From: Bacteroidales bacterium
GTDB taxonomy: Bacteria; Bacteroidota; Bacteroidia; Bacteroidales; F082
DNA length: 60,449 nt
Direction of reading: 5' to 3'
Assembly (NCBI GenBank): GCA_017508895.1
Contig: JAFWRA010000158.1
Location: forward strand, 1-60,449
The notes beneath the pieces were generated by a model. It was not told the DNA's origin. It did no database searches and saw only the letters and a list, made by a program, of their open reading frames with translations. Below are positions 7,490 to 17,140 of the stretch, one piece after another (position 1 is the first letter of the stretch; every line of letters begins with the position of its first letter). A program made the translations under genes and the position numbers.

Positions 7490-9553
7490 ATGAAGAAACT
7501 ATTTCTCTTCCTGTTGATGGCCTTCGCCGCCATCGTCCCTATGGAGGTCCGTGCGCAAATCATCGACCCAGTTAAGTGGTCTGTCGCTATCCAAGACCTC
7601 AACGAAAATGAGTTCGATATTGTTGCCACGGCTACAATCGACCCCGAGTATCACATTTATTCCACCAAGATGCCTGACTTGGGACCATTACCTACAGTGT
7701 TCGACATCAAGACTTCCGAGTTCTTTGAGGCGGTGGGCGAGGCCCGCGACCTTACGGATGTGCCGATGTATTACGACGACATCTTTGAAGTGGAGTACAA
7801 ACAGTTTGCTGGCACGGCTTCGTTTGCCCAGACTTTCCGCAAACTGAAGGACGGTGGTTTCCCCATCACGGGCGAAATCAACTATCAGGCTTGCAAAAAC
7901 GGTCAATGTGTCTCCTTGACCGAGGACGTTGATCTTACCTACGGCGAACCCGCTGTGATTGAGGCCGCTGAGCCAGAAACCACTGCTGGCAAGAAGTCTA
8001 ACATCTGGGGTATGATTCTCGAAGCCATCCTTTGGGGCTTTGCGGCCATCTTGACGCCTTGCGTGTTCCCCATGATCCCCATGACCGTTTCGTTCTTCAT
8101 GCACGGTGAGGGCGAAACCAAGGCACAGGGTCGTTTCAAGGCTTTCATGTATTTCCTTTTCATCGTGTTGCTCTACACCCTGCCTATTGCCATCATCATC
8201 TTGGTGACCTGGCTCGTGGGTGGCAACAGCGTTACGGCCGACATCTTCAACTGGCTGGCCACGCACTGGCTGCCGAACATCATCTTCTTCCTCGTGTTCA
8301 TGATTTTCGCGGCTTCGTTCTTCGGAGCATTCGAAATCACATTGGGCAGCAATATGGTGAACAAGAGCGACAGCAAGCAAAGCACCAAAAACCTTGGCGG
8401 TATCTTCTTCATGGCCTTGACCTTGGTGTTGGTGTCGTTTGCTTGCACAGGTCCTATCGTGGGCACGGTGCTCATCAAGTCGACCTCGGGCGAGTTCTGG
8501 GCTCCTATCGTGACGATGTTTGCTTTCGCCGTGGCCTTTGCCCTTCCGTTTGCTTTATTTGCGTTCTTCCCGAACCTGTTGCAGCGTCTGCCTAAGAGTG
8601 GTGGCTGGCTCACTTCCGTTAAGGTCGTATTAGGTTTCATCGAAGTCGCCTTGGGATTCAAGTTCCTCAGTGTGGCCGACCAAACCTACCACTGGCATCT
8701 GCTCGATCGTGAGGTTTACCTTGGCATTTGGATTGTGTGCTTCACCTTGCTTGGCCTCTATCTCATGGGCAAGATTCGTTTCAAGGACGAGAAGGAAGTC
8801 AAGGAGTTGGGCGTGTTCCGTCTGGTGCTCATCATCATCGACCTGACCTTCGTGGTTTATATGATCCCTGGCATGTGGGGCGCTCCGTTGAAGGCCCTCT
8901 CGGGTTATCTGCCGCCCAAGCAAACCCTCGATTTCGACTTGAATCGTATCATCGAAGAGAACAGCGAAAAAGTGATTGACTATGTGGATGCCAAGTTCGC
9001 CAATATGGCTGTGGCGCCGCAAGGTCAGACGGAAGCAGTGGCCGTTGGTGAGTTCAATGAAGAACCCAAATATGCCGACCTCTTCCATTTGGCCCATAAC
9101 CTGAAAGGCTATTTCGACTACGACCAAGCTTTGGCCGCCGCGAAAGCCACCAACAAGCCGATTTTCATCGACTTCACGGGTCACGGCTGCGTCAACTGCC
9201 GTGAGATGGAAGCCAACGTGTGGAGCGACCCGCGTGTGAAAGACATGCTGCGCCACGACTTTGTCATCTGTGCCTTGTATGTCGACGATAAGACGGCCTT
9301 GCCTGAGAACGAGTGGTACACCTCGACCTACGATGGCAAGGAAAAGAAGACCATCGGCCGCAAGTATGCTGACTTCCAAATCTCGAAGTTCGGCACCAAT
9401 GCACAGCCTTATTACTGCCTCATGGACCACAATGGCAATCTGCTGATGAAGCCGCGTGCATACGATTTGGACAAGGATGCTTTTGTGAATTTCCTGAAGG
9501 ATGGTATTAAGAACTTCAAGGAAGGAACTTATTATCAGCATGTTATAGACTAA
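7490..9553 (+). CDS. DsbD-like protein-disulfide reductase
   Basis: This 687-residue inner-membrane protein probably moves electrons from cytosolic thioredoxin to the periplasm. It has an N-terminal signal peptide (MKKLFLFLLMAFAAI...), a DsbD-alpha-like periplasmic domain to about residue 150, and a central block of membrane helices of the DsbD/CcdA type beginning near residue 170 (LTPCVFPMIPMTVSFF, with the redox-active cysteine). A C-terminal thioredoxin-like domain has GHGCVNC (Cys567 and Cys570). The order and length match Bacteroidetes DsbD homologues. It is followed 10 nt later by a secreted hydrolase gene. Confidence 0.9.
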   Translation: MKKLFLFLLMAFAAIVPMEVRAQIIDPVKWSVAIQDLNENEFDIVATATIDPEYHIYSTKMPDLGPLPTVFDIKTSEFFEAVGEARDLTDVPMYYDDIFEVEYKQFAGTASFAQTFRKLKDGGFPITGEINYQACKNGQCVSLTEDVDLTYGEPAVIEAAEPETTAGKKSNIWGMILEAILWGFAAILTPCVFPMIPMTVSFFMHGEGETKAQGRFKAFMYFLFIVLLYTLPIAIIILVTWLVGGNSVTADIFNWLATHWLPNIIFFLVFMIFAASFFGAFEITLGSNMVNKSDSKQSTKNLGGIFFMALTLVLVSFACTGPIVGTVLIKSTSGEFWAPIVTMFAFAVAFALPFALFAFFPNLLQRLPKSGGWLTSVKVVLGFIEVALGFKFLSVADQTYHWHLLDREVYLGIWIVCFTLLGLYLMGKIRFKDEKEVKELGVFRLVLIIIDLTFVVYMIPGMWGAPLKALSGYLPPKQTLDFDLNRIIEENSEKVIDYVDAKFANMAVAPQGQTEAVAVGEFNEEPKYADLFHLAHNLKGYFDYDQALAAAKATNKPIFIDFTGHGCVNCREMEANVWSDPRVKDMLRHDFVICALYVDDKTALPENEWYTSTYDGKEKKTIGRKYADFQISKFGTNAQPYYCLMDHNGNLLMKPRAYDLDKDAFVNFLKDGIKNFKEGTYYQHVID

Positions 9554-9563
9554 TTAATCTGCC

Positions 9564-10781
9564 ATGAAGAAGCTGGTTTTGGCTCTTGCATTGGTGGCAG
9601 TCATGATGACCGAGGTGCAGCCTGTCAGGGCTTGTACCTCGGTCATTGTTTCTGGTAGGGTCACCAAGGACGGTCGCCCGATGATTTTCAAGCATCGCGA
9701 TTCGAAGAGTTTGCACAATATGATGATTGTAGTCCAAGGTCAGCGGTATCGTTATCTTGGCCTTGTGAACGCTGAGGATACGAAGCCTAATGATGTTTGG
9801 GGTGGTCATAACGAAGCTGGATTTGGCATCATCAATACCGCTGCTTATAACTTGAATGGCGATGGTGGCGACACCGATGGTGATGGCATCTTTATCCGTA
9901 AGGCTCTGGAATTATGTGCCACTTTGGAAGATTTTGAGCGTCTGCTGGACACGATAAAGAAACCTCGGGAGGTCAACTCAAATTTTGCTGTGCTTGACGC
10001 CAAAGGCGGTTGCGCTTATTATGAAACGGGCAACTACGATTATGTGAAGTTCGACGTAAACGACCCTAAAGTTGCGCCTGACGGTTATCTTATGCGCACC
10101 AATTTCGGTACTACGGGCAATCATAAGCTGGACCAGGGCGTGGAACGCTATCAGGCCATCACCGATTTCATGGCTGAGGCTTGCAAGGAAGACAATTTGG
10201 AGCACGACTATCTGATTACCCATATTTCGCGTTATCTGAAACACGGTGTGACCAAACTCGACATGCATGATTTCATGCCTGAGGCCGAAGAAGAAACACG
10301 CTACGTCTCGTTCCATGACTACATTGCCCGTTATTCTACGGCTTCTGTGGTGTTGGTGCAAGGTGTCAGACCCGATGAGTCTCCACTCAATACGGTCAGT
10401 TGGACAATCATGGGCTGGCCTTTGACTACCATTGCCATGCCATTGGTGCTTACCACTTCTGGGAGTTTGCCTGCCATCGTCACGGATGATGGAACAGGCC
10501 ATTCTCGACTGAACGAGATGGGTTTGAAACTGAAAGAGCGCGTGTTTTCGCTCGAACGCGGCAATGTGGAGTTCTATGGCGACCTCTCCAAGCTGATGAA
10601 CAAAAAGGGGACGGGCATCTTGCAACGCATCCTCCCGATTGAAAACGAGGTGATGCAACTTGGCGAGGAAGCCTTAATCCGCTATCGGAAGTCACAGGAT
10701 GCCAAAGCAATGCAGAGGTATTACGATTGGGTGGATGCCTATATCGTTGAACAGTATAAAAACATGTTTGGAATCGAATAA
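9564..10781 (+). CDS. Secreted Ntn hydrolase, choloylglycine/C45-type
   Basis: A 405-residue protein with a signal peptide ending at VRA, directly before Cys24 (CTSVIVSG). Signal cleavage would expose an N-terminal cysteine nucleophile, as in linear-amide C-N hydrolases (choloylglycine hydrolase, penicillin acylase and C45 acyltransferase relatives). Supporting segments are FKHRDSK, GHNEAGFGIINTAAYN and NSNFAVLDAKGGCAYYETG. A lipobox reading is less likely because arginine precedes alanine at the cleavage site. The substrate is unknown: bile-salt, N-acyl-amide or peptide-like. It sits between the DsbD-like gene and an M16 peptidase with short spacers, a small periplasmic operon. Confidence 0.82.
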   Translation: MKKLVLALALVAVMMTEVQPVRACTSVIVSGRVTKDGRPMIFKHRDSKSLHNMMIVVQGQRYRYLGLVNAEDTKPNDVWGGHNEAGFGIINTAAYNLNGDGGDTDGDGIFIRKALELCATLEDFERLLDTIKKPREVNSNFAVLDAKGGCAYYETGNYDYVKFDVNDPKVAPDGYLMRTNFGTTGNHKLDQGVERYQAITDFMAEACKEDNLEHDYLITHISRYLKHGVTKLDMHDFMPEAEEETRYVSFHDYIARYSTASVVLVQGVRPDESPLNTVSWTIMGWPLTTIAMPLVLTTSGSLPAIVTDDGTGHSRLNEMGLKLKERVFSLERGNVEFYGDLSKLMNKKGTGILQRILPIENEVMQLGEEALIRYRKSQDAKAMQRYYDWVDAYIVEQYKNMFGIE

Positions 10782-10799
10782 CAATAAAATATAAGAAAA

Positions 10800-13667
10800 A
10801 TGAAAAAACAATTGATTCTGTTCCTGCTTGTATTAGGAACTACATTTGCATTTGCCCAGCAGAGCGACCTGAAAACCAAAACCATCCATTTGGACAATGG
10901 CTTGAAGGTGGTGATGTGTGAAGACCATTCGCAGCCCGAGATTTACGGTGCAGTCTATGTTCATGTAGGCAGCAAGAACGACCCTGTAGACGCCACAGGT
11001 ATGGCACATTACTTTGAACATATTATGTTCAAGGGAACGGATAAGATTGGTACGACCAATTGGGAGGCCGAGAAAGTGTATCTGGACAGCATCGACCTGA
11101 TGTATGACCGTTTGCACGAAACTTCTGATGTGGTTGAAAGGCAAGCCATCCAACAGAAAATCAATGCCTTGTCGCAGAAGTCGGCAGACTACGCCATCCC
11201 GAATGAGGTGGACGTTATCCTTACACAGATGGGTGGCAAAGGACTGAATGCGGGTACATCCTACGACCAAACCATGTATTTCAACACCTTCCCGTCGAAC
11301 CAACTCTCCAAGTGGATGGATGTGTATGTGGAGCGTTTCCGCAACCCCGTGTTCCGTCTTTTCCAGTCAGAGCTGGAGACGGTTTACGAGGAGAAGAACA
11401 TGTATGGCGATAACCCCGGTTCAGCCTTCCAGGAGTATCTCTTCAAAGAGGTTTTTGGTGAGCATCCCTACGGTCGTCCCGTCATCGGCTATACCGAACA
11501 CCTGAAAAACCCGCAGACCAGCAAGATGCGTGAGTTCTACAACACGTATTATGTGGCCAACAACATGACTCTTATCCTTGTCGGTGACTTCGATATTGAT
11601 GAAACCGAGCCTATGGTGGCCGAGAAGTTTGGCACATGGCGCAGTGGCAAATTGCCAAAAGAACCCACTTATACCTTGCCTAAGTTCGATGGCCCGATGG
11701 TGAAGGAAGTCAGAATGACACCTGTTAAAATGGGTGCGTTGGTGTTCCCTGGCGTTAAAAACTCGGACCCCGACGTGCTTCCTTTGTCCCTCGCTTGCTC
11801 CATTTTTGCCAATGGCGAAACAGGCCTGATGGACAAACTGATGAAAGACGGTGATATTATGGCTGCCATCTTGCTGCCGCTCTCTTTGGAAGATTATGGC
11901 GGCAATGTAATGATTTACATCCCCAAATTGTTGGGACAGTCGCACGAAAGCGCTGAGAATCTCATCTTTGACTGCCTCGACCGATTGAAGAAAGGCGAGT
12001 TCAGTGACGACCTCTTCGAGGCCATGCGCATGAGCATGCTGACGGAACGCTTGAAAGCCACAGAGAGTTTTGGAAGATTGTCGAGTCTTTTTTTAGAGCT
12101 GGAAACCACAGGACAGACATACGAGGAGTACTTGGCCGAGACGGAACGCCTGAAGAATATAACCAAGGCTGAAGTGGTGGCCATTGCCAACAAGTATTTC
12201 GGCAACGACTATTTGGATGTGCGCTCCAAGATGGGCTTCCCGGCTAAGGATAAAGTCGACAAACCCAATTGGAAACCCATTGAGGCCAAGAATACTGAGG
12301 CCAAGTCTGATTTTGCCAAGGCTATCGAGGCACAAAAGGTGCCCGAAGTAGAGGCTCAGGTGGTCAAATTTGGCGAGGATGTAGTGATTACCGAGGTCAA
12401 CGATGGTTTCAAACTCTACTCGACGGCCAACCCACGTAACGATATCTTTGACCTGAAGGTTGTGTTCAACTATGGTTCTGCCAACGACCCCGACTTGGGT
12501 CGAGCAGTGTCTTATTTGCAAATGCAGGGCACTAAGACACAATCGCCGGAAGCGTATGCGCTTCAATTGCAAAAGTTGGGTGCCACGGTTGACTTCTACA
12601 GCTCTGATAACCAGTTTACAGTACACATGACGGGTTTTGAGAAAGACCTCAACAATGTTATGGCTTTGTGCAACAGTAAGATGCAGAATCCTTCCAATGA
12701 GGAGAAATACATAAAGACCATGGTGGATGGCGAAAAGACCGACCTCAGCGCGCTACGTGAAGATGCTTCAACATGGGCGCAGGCGGTCCGCGAGTATGCC
12801 ATGTATGGCGACCAGTCAACCTTCTTGAACCATGCCACTTTGAAGGAATGGAAAAAGAGAAGCGGAGAGGAATTGCTTGCAGAAGTAGCTGAAGCTTTGA
12901 AATATGATGGTTACGTGTTGTATAGTGGCAATACCCAACCAGAAATGCTAGTGAGTATACTGAAAAACAACAAATTGGTGAAGTCGAATGCCATTAGGGG
13001 GCAGGAGAAGATTCGCGTGGAGAAAAAGTATACTGAGCCTCAGGTGTTTATCGCTTCCAACAAGAATTTCCGCCAAAGCAATATCTATTTCCATGTACCA
13101 GGTGAGAAGTTGAGCGCCAAAGACGAGGCGATGGCTTCGCTGTTTAGCAAGTATTTCGGAACGGATATGTACTCCATTGTTTTTCAGGAGATCAGAGAGT
13201 TCCGCTCTTTGGGTTATACCGCTTACGCTAACTATCGGTATGACTATTTGCAGCGCAAACCAGGTCAGCTCTTTGGTTTCCTCGGTACGCAGTCCGACAA
13301 GACCTTGGACGGCATGACTGCGTTTAAGGATTTGATTGTCAACATGCCAGTGCGTATGGAGAAGTTCAACGCTTCCAAAGAAGCCTTGCTGAAATCACGT
13401 TCGAGCGAATATGTCGGATTCCGTGACATGCCCTCGGTCGTACAAAACTGGATAAAAAAAGGCTATGATCACGACCCGCGTGGCGAGGTGACGGAACTCA
13501 TCCGCAATGCCAGTTTCGACGATGTGCAGAGTTTCTACAACCGTATGATCAAAAACCGCCCTGTGGTCATTATGATGTCGGGCAACGAAAAGCAAATCGA
13601 CAAAAAGGAACTGGGTAAGTTCGGTGCTGTGACTAAATTGAAATACAAGCAGATTATCAAAGAATGA
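10800..13667 (+). CDS. M16 family zinc metallopeptidase
   Basis: A 955-residue secreted M16 (pitrilysin/insulinase-like) peptidase with a signal peptide (cleavage near FAFAQ, residue 20). The inverted zinc motif HxxEH is at residues 70-74 (HYFEH), and the downstream ETVYEEKN segment supplies the third ligand. A second, divergent M16 unit fills the C-terminal half (residues 540-950) and lacks HxxEH, as is usual for fused two-domain members. The length fits the periplasmic zinc protease family of Bacteroidetes. The stop overlaps the ABC transporter start by 4 nt. Confidence 0.9.
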   Translation: MKKQLILFLLVLGTTFAFAQQSDLKTKTIHLDNGLKVVMCEDHSQPEIYGAVYVHVGSKNDPVDATGMAHYFEHIMFKGTDKIGTTNWEAEKVYLDSIDLMYDRLHETSDVVERQAIQQKINALSQKSADYAIPNEVDVILTQMGGKGLNAGTSYDQTMYFNTFPSNQLSKWMDVYVERFRNPVFRLFQSELETVYEEKNMYGDNPGSAFQEYLFKEVFGEHPYGRPVIGYTEHLKNPQTSKMREFYNTYYVANNMTLILVGDFDIDETEPMVAEKFGTWRSGKLPKEPTYTLPKFDGPMVKEVRMTPVKMGALVFPGVKNSDPDVLPLSLACSIFANGETGLMDKLMKDGDIMAAILLPLSLEDYGGNVMIYIPKLLGQSHESAENLIFDCLDRLKKGEFSDDLFEAMRMSMLTERLKATESFGRLSSLFLELETTGQTYEEYLAETERLKNITKAEVVAIANKYFGNDYLDVRSKMGFPAKDKVDKPNWKPIEAKNTEAKSDFAKAIEAQKVPEVEAQVVKFGEDVVITEVNDGFKLYSTANPRNDIFDLKVVFNYGSANDPDLGRAVSYLQMQGTKTQSPEAYALQLQKLGATVDFYSSDNQFTVHMTGFEKDLNNVMALCNSKMQNPSNEEKYIKTMVDGEKTDLSALREDASTWAQAVREYAMYGDQSTFLNHATLKEWKKRSGEELLAEVAEALKYDGYVLYSGNTQPEMLVSILKNNKLVKSNAIRGQEKIRVEKKYTEPQVFIASNKNFRQSNIYFHVPGEKLSAKDEAMASLFSKYFGTDMYSIVFQEIREFRSLGYTAYANYRYDYLQRKPGQLFGFLGTQSDKTLDGMTAFKDLIVNMPVRMEKFNASKEALLKSRSSEYVGFRDMPSVVQNWIKKGYDHDPRGEVTELIRNASFDDVQSFYNRMIKNRPVVIMMSGNEKQIDKKELGKFGAVTKLKYKQIIKE

Positions 13668-14449
13668 GTCCTATGAATGAGATTCTTCGCGTAGAGGGCC
13701 TGAGCAAAACTTTCCGACTCTCGCGCAAACAACAACAGATTGAAAGGACCGACCGCAAAGAAATCGTTGCAGTCGATAACCTCTCGTTTACTGCCAACAA
13801 GGGTGAAATTTTTGGCTTACTTGGTCCCAACGGTGCTGGTAAGACCACCACTTTGCGTATGCTCGCTACACTTATCGTTCCCGATAGTGGCGATGCTTTC
13901 GTAGACGGTTGCTCCATCGTGAGCCAGCCCGAACAAGTGCGTGCCAAAATCGGTTTCCTGACCTCGGAATTGAAACTGGAAGACTTCTTCACACCGAATT
14001 ACTTGTTTGACTTTTTCTCGCAGCTTTACGGCATATCCCCGGAAGTGATTGCCCAGCGCAAAACCAAGATGTTTGAGCGTTTCGGCATCAATAAGTTCGC
14101 TGAAGTGAAGGTGGCCAACCTTTCCACTGGCATGAAGCAGAAACTTTCGTTAGTCATTTCGTTGGTACACAATCCCGATATCATCATCTTCGATGAGCCT
14201 ACCAACGGACTTGACGTATTGACCGCTCGCATTGTTACTGATTATTTGCAAGAATTACGCGATGAAGGCAAGACCATCATCCTCAGTACGCATATTTTCA
14301 GTTTGGTGGAGCGTCTCTGTGATCGTGTAGGCATCATCATCGATGGCCGCTTGATAGCCTGTGGCTCCCTTGACGAAGTTTGCAATGGCATGACGATGGA
14401 AGACTGTTTCTTCGAAATATACAAAGAAGTGAAAGGAGGTGAAGAATGA
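13664..14449 (+). CDS. ABC transporter ATP-binding protein (NatA-like)
   Basis: A 261-residue ABC ATPase with Walker A GPNGAGKTT (54-62), signature LSTGMKQ near residue 154 and Walker B IIFDEPTNGLD near residue 173. Sequence style and pairing with a following ABC-2 permease match the NatA/NatB-type exporters. The gene overlaps the M16 peptidase stop by ATGA and overlaps its own permease gene by 4 nt. A second ATG lies 9 nt downstream (13673) and is an alternative start. The exported substrate is unknown. Confidence 0.9.
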   Translation: MSPMNEILRVEGLSKTFRLSRKQQQIERTDRKEIVAVDNLSFTANKGEIFGLLGPNGAGKTTTLRMLATLIVPDSGDAFVDGCSIVSQPEQVRAKIGFLTSELKLEDFFTPNYLFDFFSQLYGISPEVIAQRKTKMFERFGINKFAEVKVANLSTGMKQKLSLVISLVHNPDIIIFDEPTNGLDVLTARIVTDYLQELRDEGKTIILSTHIFSLVERLCDRVGIIIDGRLIACGSLDEVCNGMTMEDCFFEIYKEVKGGEE

Positions 14450-15639
14450 AAAGCAACACATTGACCATCATCAAGAAAGAGTTTGCCCGGTTCTTTGGCG
14501 ACCGACAGATGCTGTTCACCACGGTCATCATGCCAGGCCTGCTGATTTATCTCATCTACAGCTTCATGGGCATGGCCATGAAAAAGATGGCCACCGAAGG
14601 AACCAACGAACTGGTAACCTTGTGCGTGGAGAATCTGCCAGCTAGTGTGGCACCGCTGATTGATGCCATTCCTGCTACCGCTGTATCTCAACAAGCTGTT
14701 TCCCAAGAGGATATAGATAGATTGGAAGATAAGAGCCTCAACGTGGTGCTGGTGCGCTTCCCTGAAGCATTCGACGAGAAGGTGGCTACCTACGACCCTC
14801 AAAGCGGTATAGCGGCACCCAATGTGGAAATCTATTACAACTCTGCCAATAATGCTTCGAGTCGTGTTTATCATATTCTCGAAACCTCACTTACGGCTTA
14901 CGAAGACCAACTGAGCAACCGCTTCGACATCAATCGCGCAGACTCAGAGGGGGCTGCCTTCGATAAGGCCAGTAGCGACGAAATGTTAGGCAGCATCTTG
15001 TCGAAACTCATCCCGATGCTTATCCTGATGTTGCTCTTTAGCGGCGTGATGGCCATCGCTCCTAGCGCCATCGCTGGCGAGAAGGAGCGCGGTACTATAG
15101 CTACCCTGCTGGTAACTCCTTTGCGAAGAAACGAGCTGGCCTTGGGCAAGGTGGTGTCGCTGAGTTGCATAGCATTATTGAGTGGTATCTCAAGTTTCAT
15201 CGGTATTGTGCTTTCGCTGCCCAAGATGATACCGACCGATGCGGCAGGTGTGGAGCTAGGACTCAACTTTACGTGTGCCGACTACGTTGTGCTGTTGCTC
15301 ATCATCTTTGCCACGGTGCTCATCATGGCCTCGGCCGTAAGCATATTGTCGGCACTGGCCAAGGATGTAAAGAACGCTGGCACCATGATTACGCCATTCA
15401 TGTTGGTGGTGATGTTCTGTGGCTTGACACCTATGTTCCAGAACGGCGCGCCCGAAAGCTTGACGGCCTATTTGATTCCTTTCTACAACTCCATCCAGGT
15501 GATGACCTCGGTCTTTGCCCACGAGATGAAATGGATACCTGTCATCGTTACCTTGGCCGCCAATGTGGTCTACACGGGCATCGCCGTCTGGGTCCTGACC
15601 CGCATGTTCAACAGCGAAAAGGTGATGTTCTCGAAATAA
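14446..15639 (+). CDS. ABC-2 type transporter permease (NatB-like)
   Basis: A 397-residue ABC-2 permease. A first helix near residues 24-40 is followed by a large extracytoplasmic domain (about 45-180) and then a block of five or so helices. The motif AGEKERGTIATLLVTPLRR, typical of this family, is near residues 210-228. It pairs with the overlapping ATPase gene. The gene ends just before a bidirectional terminator facing the convergent peptidase gene. Confidence 0.9.
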   Translation: MKSNTLTIIKKEFARFFGDRQMLFTTVIMPGLLIYLIYSFMGMAMKKMATEGTNELVTLCVENLPASVAPLIDAIPATAVSQQAVSQEDIDRLEDKSLNVVLVRFPEAFDEKVATYDPQSGIAAPNVEIYYNSANNASSRVYHILETSLTAYEDQLSNRFDINRADSEGAAFDKASSDEMLGSILSKLIPMLILMLLFSGVMAIAPSAIAGEKERGTIATLLVTPLRRNELALGKVVSLSCIALLSGISSFIGIVLSLPKMIPTDAAGVELGLNFTCADYVVLLLIIFATVLIMASAVSILSALAKDVKNAGTMITPFMLVVMFCGLTPMFQNGAPESLTAYLIPFYNSIQVMTSVFAHEMKWIPVIVTLAANVVYTGIAVWVLTRMFNSEKVMFSK

Positions 15640-15664
15640 TAGGTGGAGTTAAGATATTATACGC

Positions 15665-15698
15665 AAAAAAGGAAGAGCCAATCGACTCTTCCTTTTTT
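15665..15698. terminator. Bidirectional terminator between convergent genes
   Basis: Perfect 13-bp inverted repeat: AAAAAAGGAAGAG at 15665-15677 and CTCTTCCTTTTTT at 15686-15698, with an 8-nt loop. The A tract on one side and T tract on the other let it terminate both the ABC exporter operon (plus strand) and the lpxK-to-peptidase operon (minus strand). Confidence 0.92.
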
Positions 15699-15719
15699 AT
15701 TATTATGTGTTGCAAACGT

Positions 15720-17096
15720 TTAAGCAATTGCTCCACCTTTTGCGAAATGCTGATAGAACGCGATAATCGTCTCAATGCCTTTGTAGAAGTGGTCGAGGCG
15801 GTAGTTCTCGTTGGGCGAGTGGATGGCGTCTTCGCCGAGGCCGAAGCCCATGAGGATGGACTTGATGCCCAACACTTCCTCGAATCTGGCGATGATCGGA
15901 ATCGAGCCGCCCGAACGCATCGGTATGGGCAGTTTGCCGTAAGTGTCCATGTAAGCAGCTTCGGCGGCTTTGTAAGCTGGCAGGTCAACAGGACAGCCGT
16001 ATGCCTGACCGCCATGCAACGGCGTGACTTTCACGGTGACATACTCAGGAGCGTTCTTCTCAAGGTAGTCTTTCACCAATACGGCAATCTTTTCGTTGTT
16101 TTGGTCGGGCACGAGGCGACAGGATAGCTTGGCGTATGCCTTTGAAGGCAGTACGGTCTTGGCACCTTCGCCAGTATAACCACCCCACATACCGCAGAGG
16201 TCGAAGGTGGGACGGATGCCGACGCGCTCGATCTTGGTGTAGCCTTTCTCGCCACGCAAAGCCTTCACACCGAGACTGTTCTTGTAGTTTTCCTCGTTAT
16301 AGGGAGCCATGTTGAGCAGTTCGCGTTCGCGGGGAGAGCATTCGATGACGTCGTCGTAGAAGTGCGGGATGGTGATGTGGTTGTTTTCATCCATGCATTT
16401 GGCAATCATCTCGCAGAGGGTGTTGAGCGGGTTGGCTACGCTGCCACCGAAGAGGCCGGAGTGCAGGTCGGCGTTGGGGCCGGTGACTTCGATTTCCCAG
16501 TAAGCGAGGCCTCTCAAACCCGTGGTGATGCTCGGCACATCAGGGCCAATCATCGAGGTGTCGGAAACGAGGATAATGTCGGCCTTGACGAGGTCTTTGT
16601 AATCCACAACCCACTTCGATAGGCTACCCGATCCGATTTCCTCCTCGCCTTCAAGCATAAACTTCACGTTGCAAGGCAAAGTGTTGGTTTTCACCATGGT
16701 TTCAAAGGCTTTGGCGTGCATAAACGACTGGCCTTTGTCATCGTCAGCACCGCGAGCCCAGATTTTGCCATCTTTGATGACCGGCTCAAATGGGTCGGTG
16801 TGCCAAAGATCAATGGGGTCGACGGGCATCACGTCGTAGTGACCGTAAACCAAGACGGTAGGCAGCTTCGGGTCGATGATTTTCTCACCGTAGACGATGG
16901 GATTGCCATCGGTGGGCATCACCTCGGCCTTGTCGGCACCAGCTTTCAGTAGGTTGTCGCGCCAGCACTCGGCACAACGAATCATGTCATGCTTGTGAGC
17001 CGATTCGGAACTGATGGAAGGGATTCTGATAAGTTCAAATAATTCCTCAAGGAAACGATCCTTGTTTTCGTCAATGTACTTGTCTGTTACTTTCAT
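15720..17096 (-). CDS. M20 family dipeptidase
   Basis: A 458-residue cytosolic metallopeptidase of the M20 (CNDP/ArgE/DapE) family. Metal and catalytic residues are visible: VYGHYDVMP with His86 and Asp88, RGADDDKGQ next, and the EGEEEIGS pair near residue 150. The length is that of Bacteroidetes M20 dipeptidases. It is the last gene of a minus-strand operon, 45 nt after lpxH, and ends at the bidirectional terminator. Confidence 0.9.
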   Translation of the reverse strand: MKVTDKYIDENKDRFLEELFELIRIPSISSESAHKHDMIRCAECWRDNLLKAGADKAEVMPTDGNPIVYGEKIIDPKLPTVLVYGHYDVMPVDPIDLWHTDPFEPVIKDGKIWARGADDDKGQSFMHAKAFETMVKTNTLPCNVKFMLEGEEEIGSGSLSKWVVDYKDLVKADIILVSDTSMIGPDVPSITTGLRGLAYWEIEVTGPNADLHSGLFGGSVANPLNTLCEMIAKCMDENNHITIPHFYDDVIECSPRERELLNMAPYNEENYKNSLGVKALRGEKGYTKIERVGIRPTFDLCGMWGGYTGEGAKTVLPSKAYAKLSCRLVPDQNNEKIAVLVKDYLEKNAPEYVTVKVTPLHGGQAYGCPVDLPAYKAAEAAYMDTYGKLPIPMRSGGSIPIIARFEEVLGIKSILMGFGLGEDAIHSPNENYRLDHFYKGIETIIAFYQHFAKGGAIA

Positions 17097-17140
17097 AGAT
17101 ATTTTATTTAATAATCACGTTATATTTTCGATTTGTTTAT

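Noticed and set aside
9564..10781. Lipoprotein at Cys24
   Set aside because: Arginine before alanine is a poor lipobox, and an exposed N-terminal Cys fits the Ntn hydrolase family.
15165..16127. 320-codon plus-strand frame across the ABC permease and dipeptidase
   Set aside because: It spans the bidirectional terminator and two convergent genes with clear homology on other frames.
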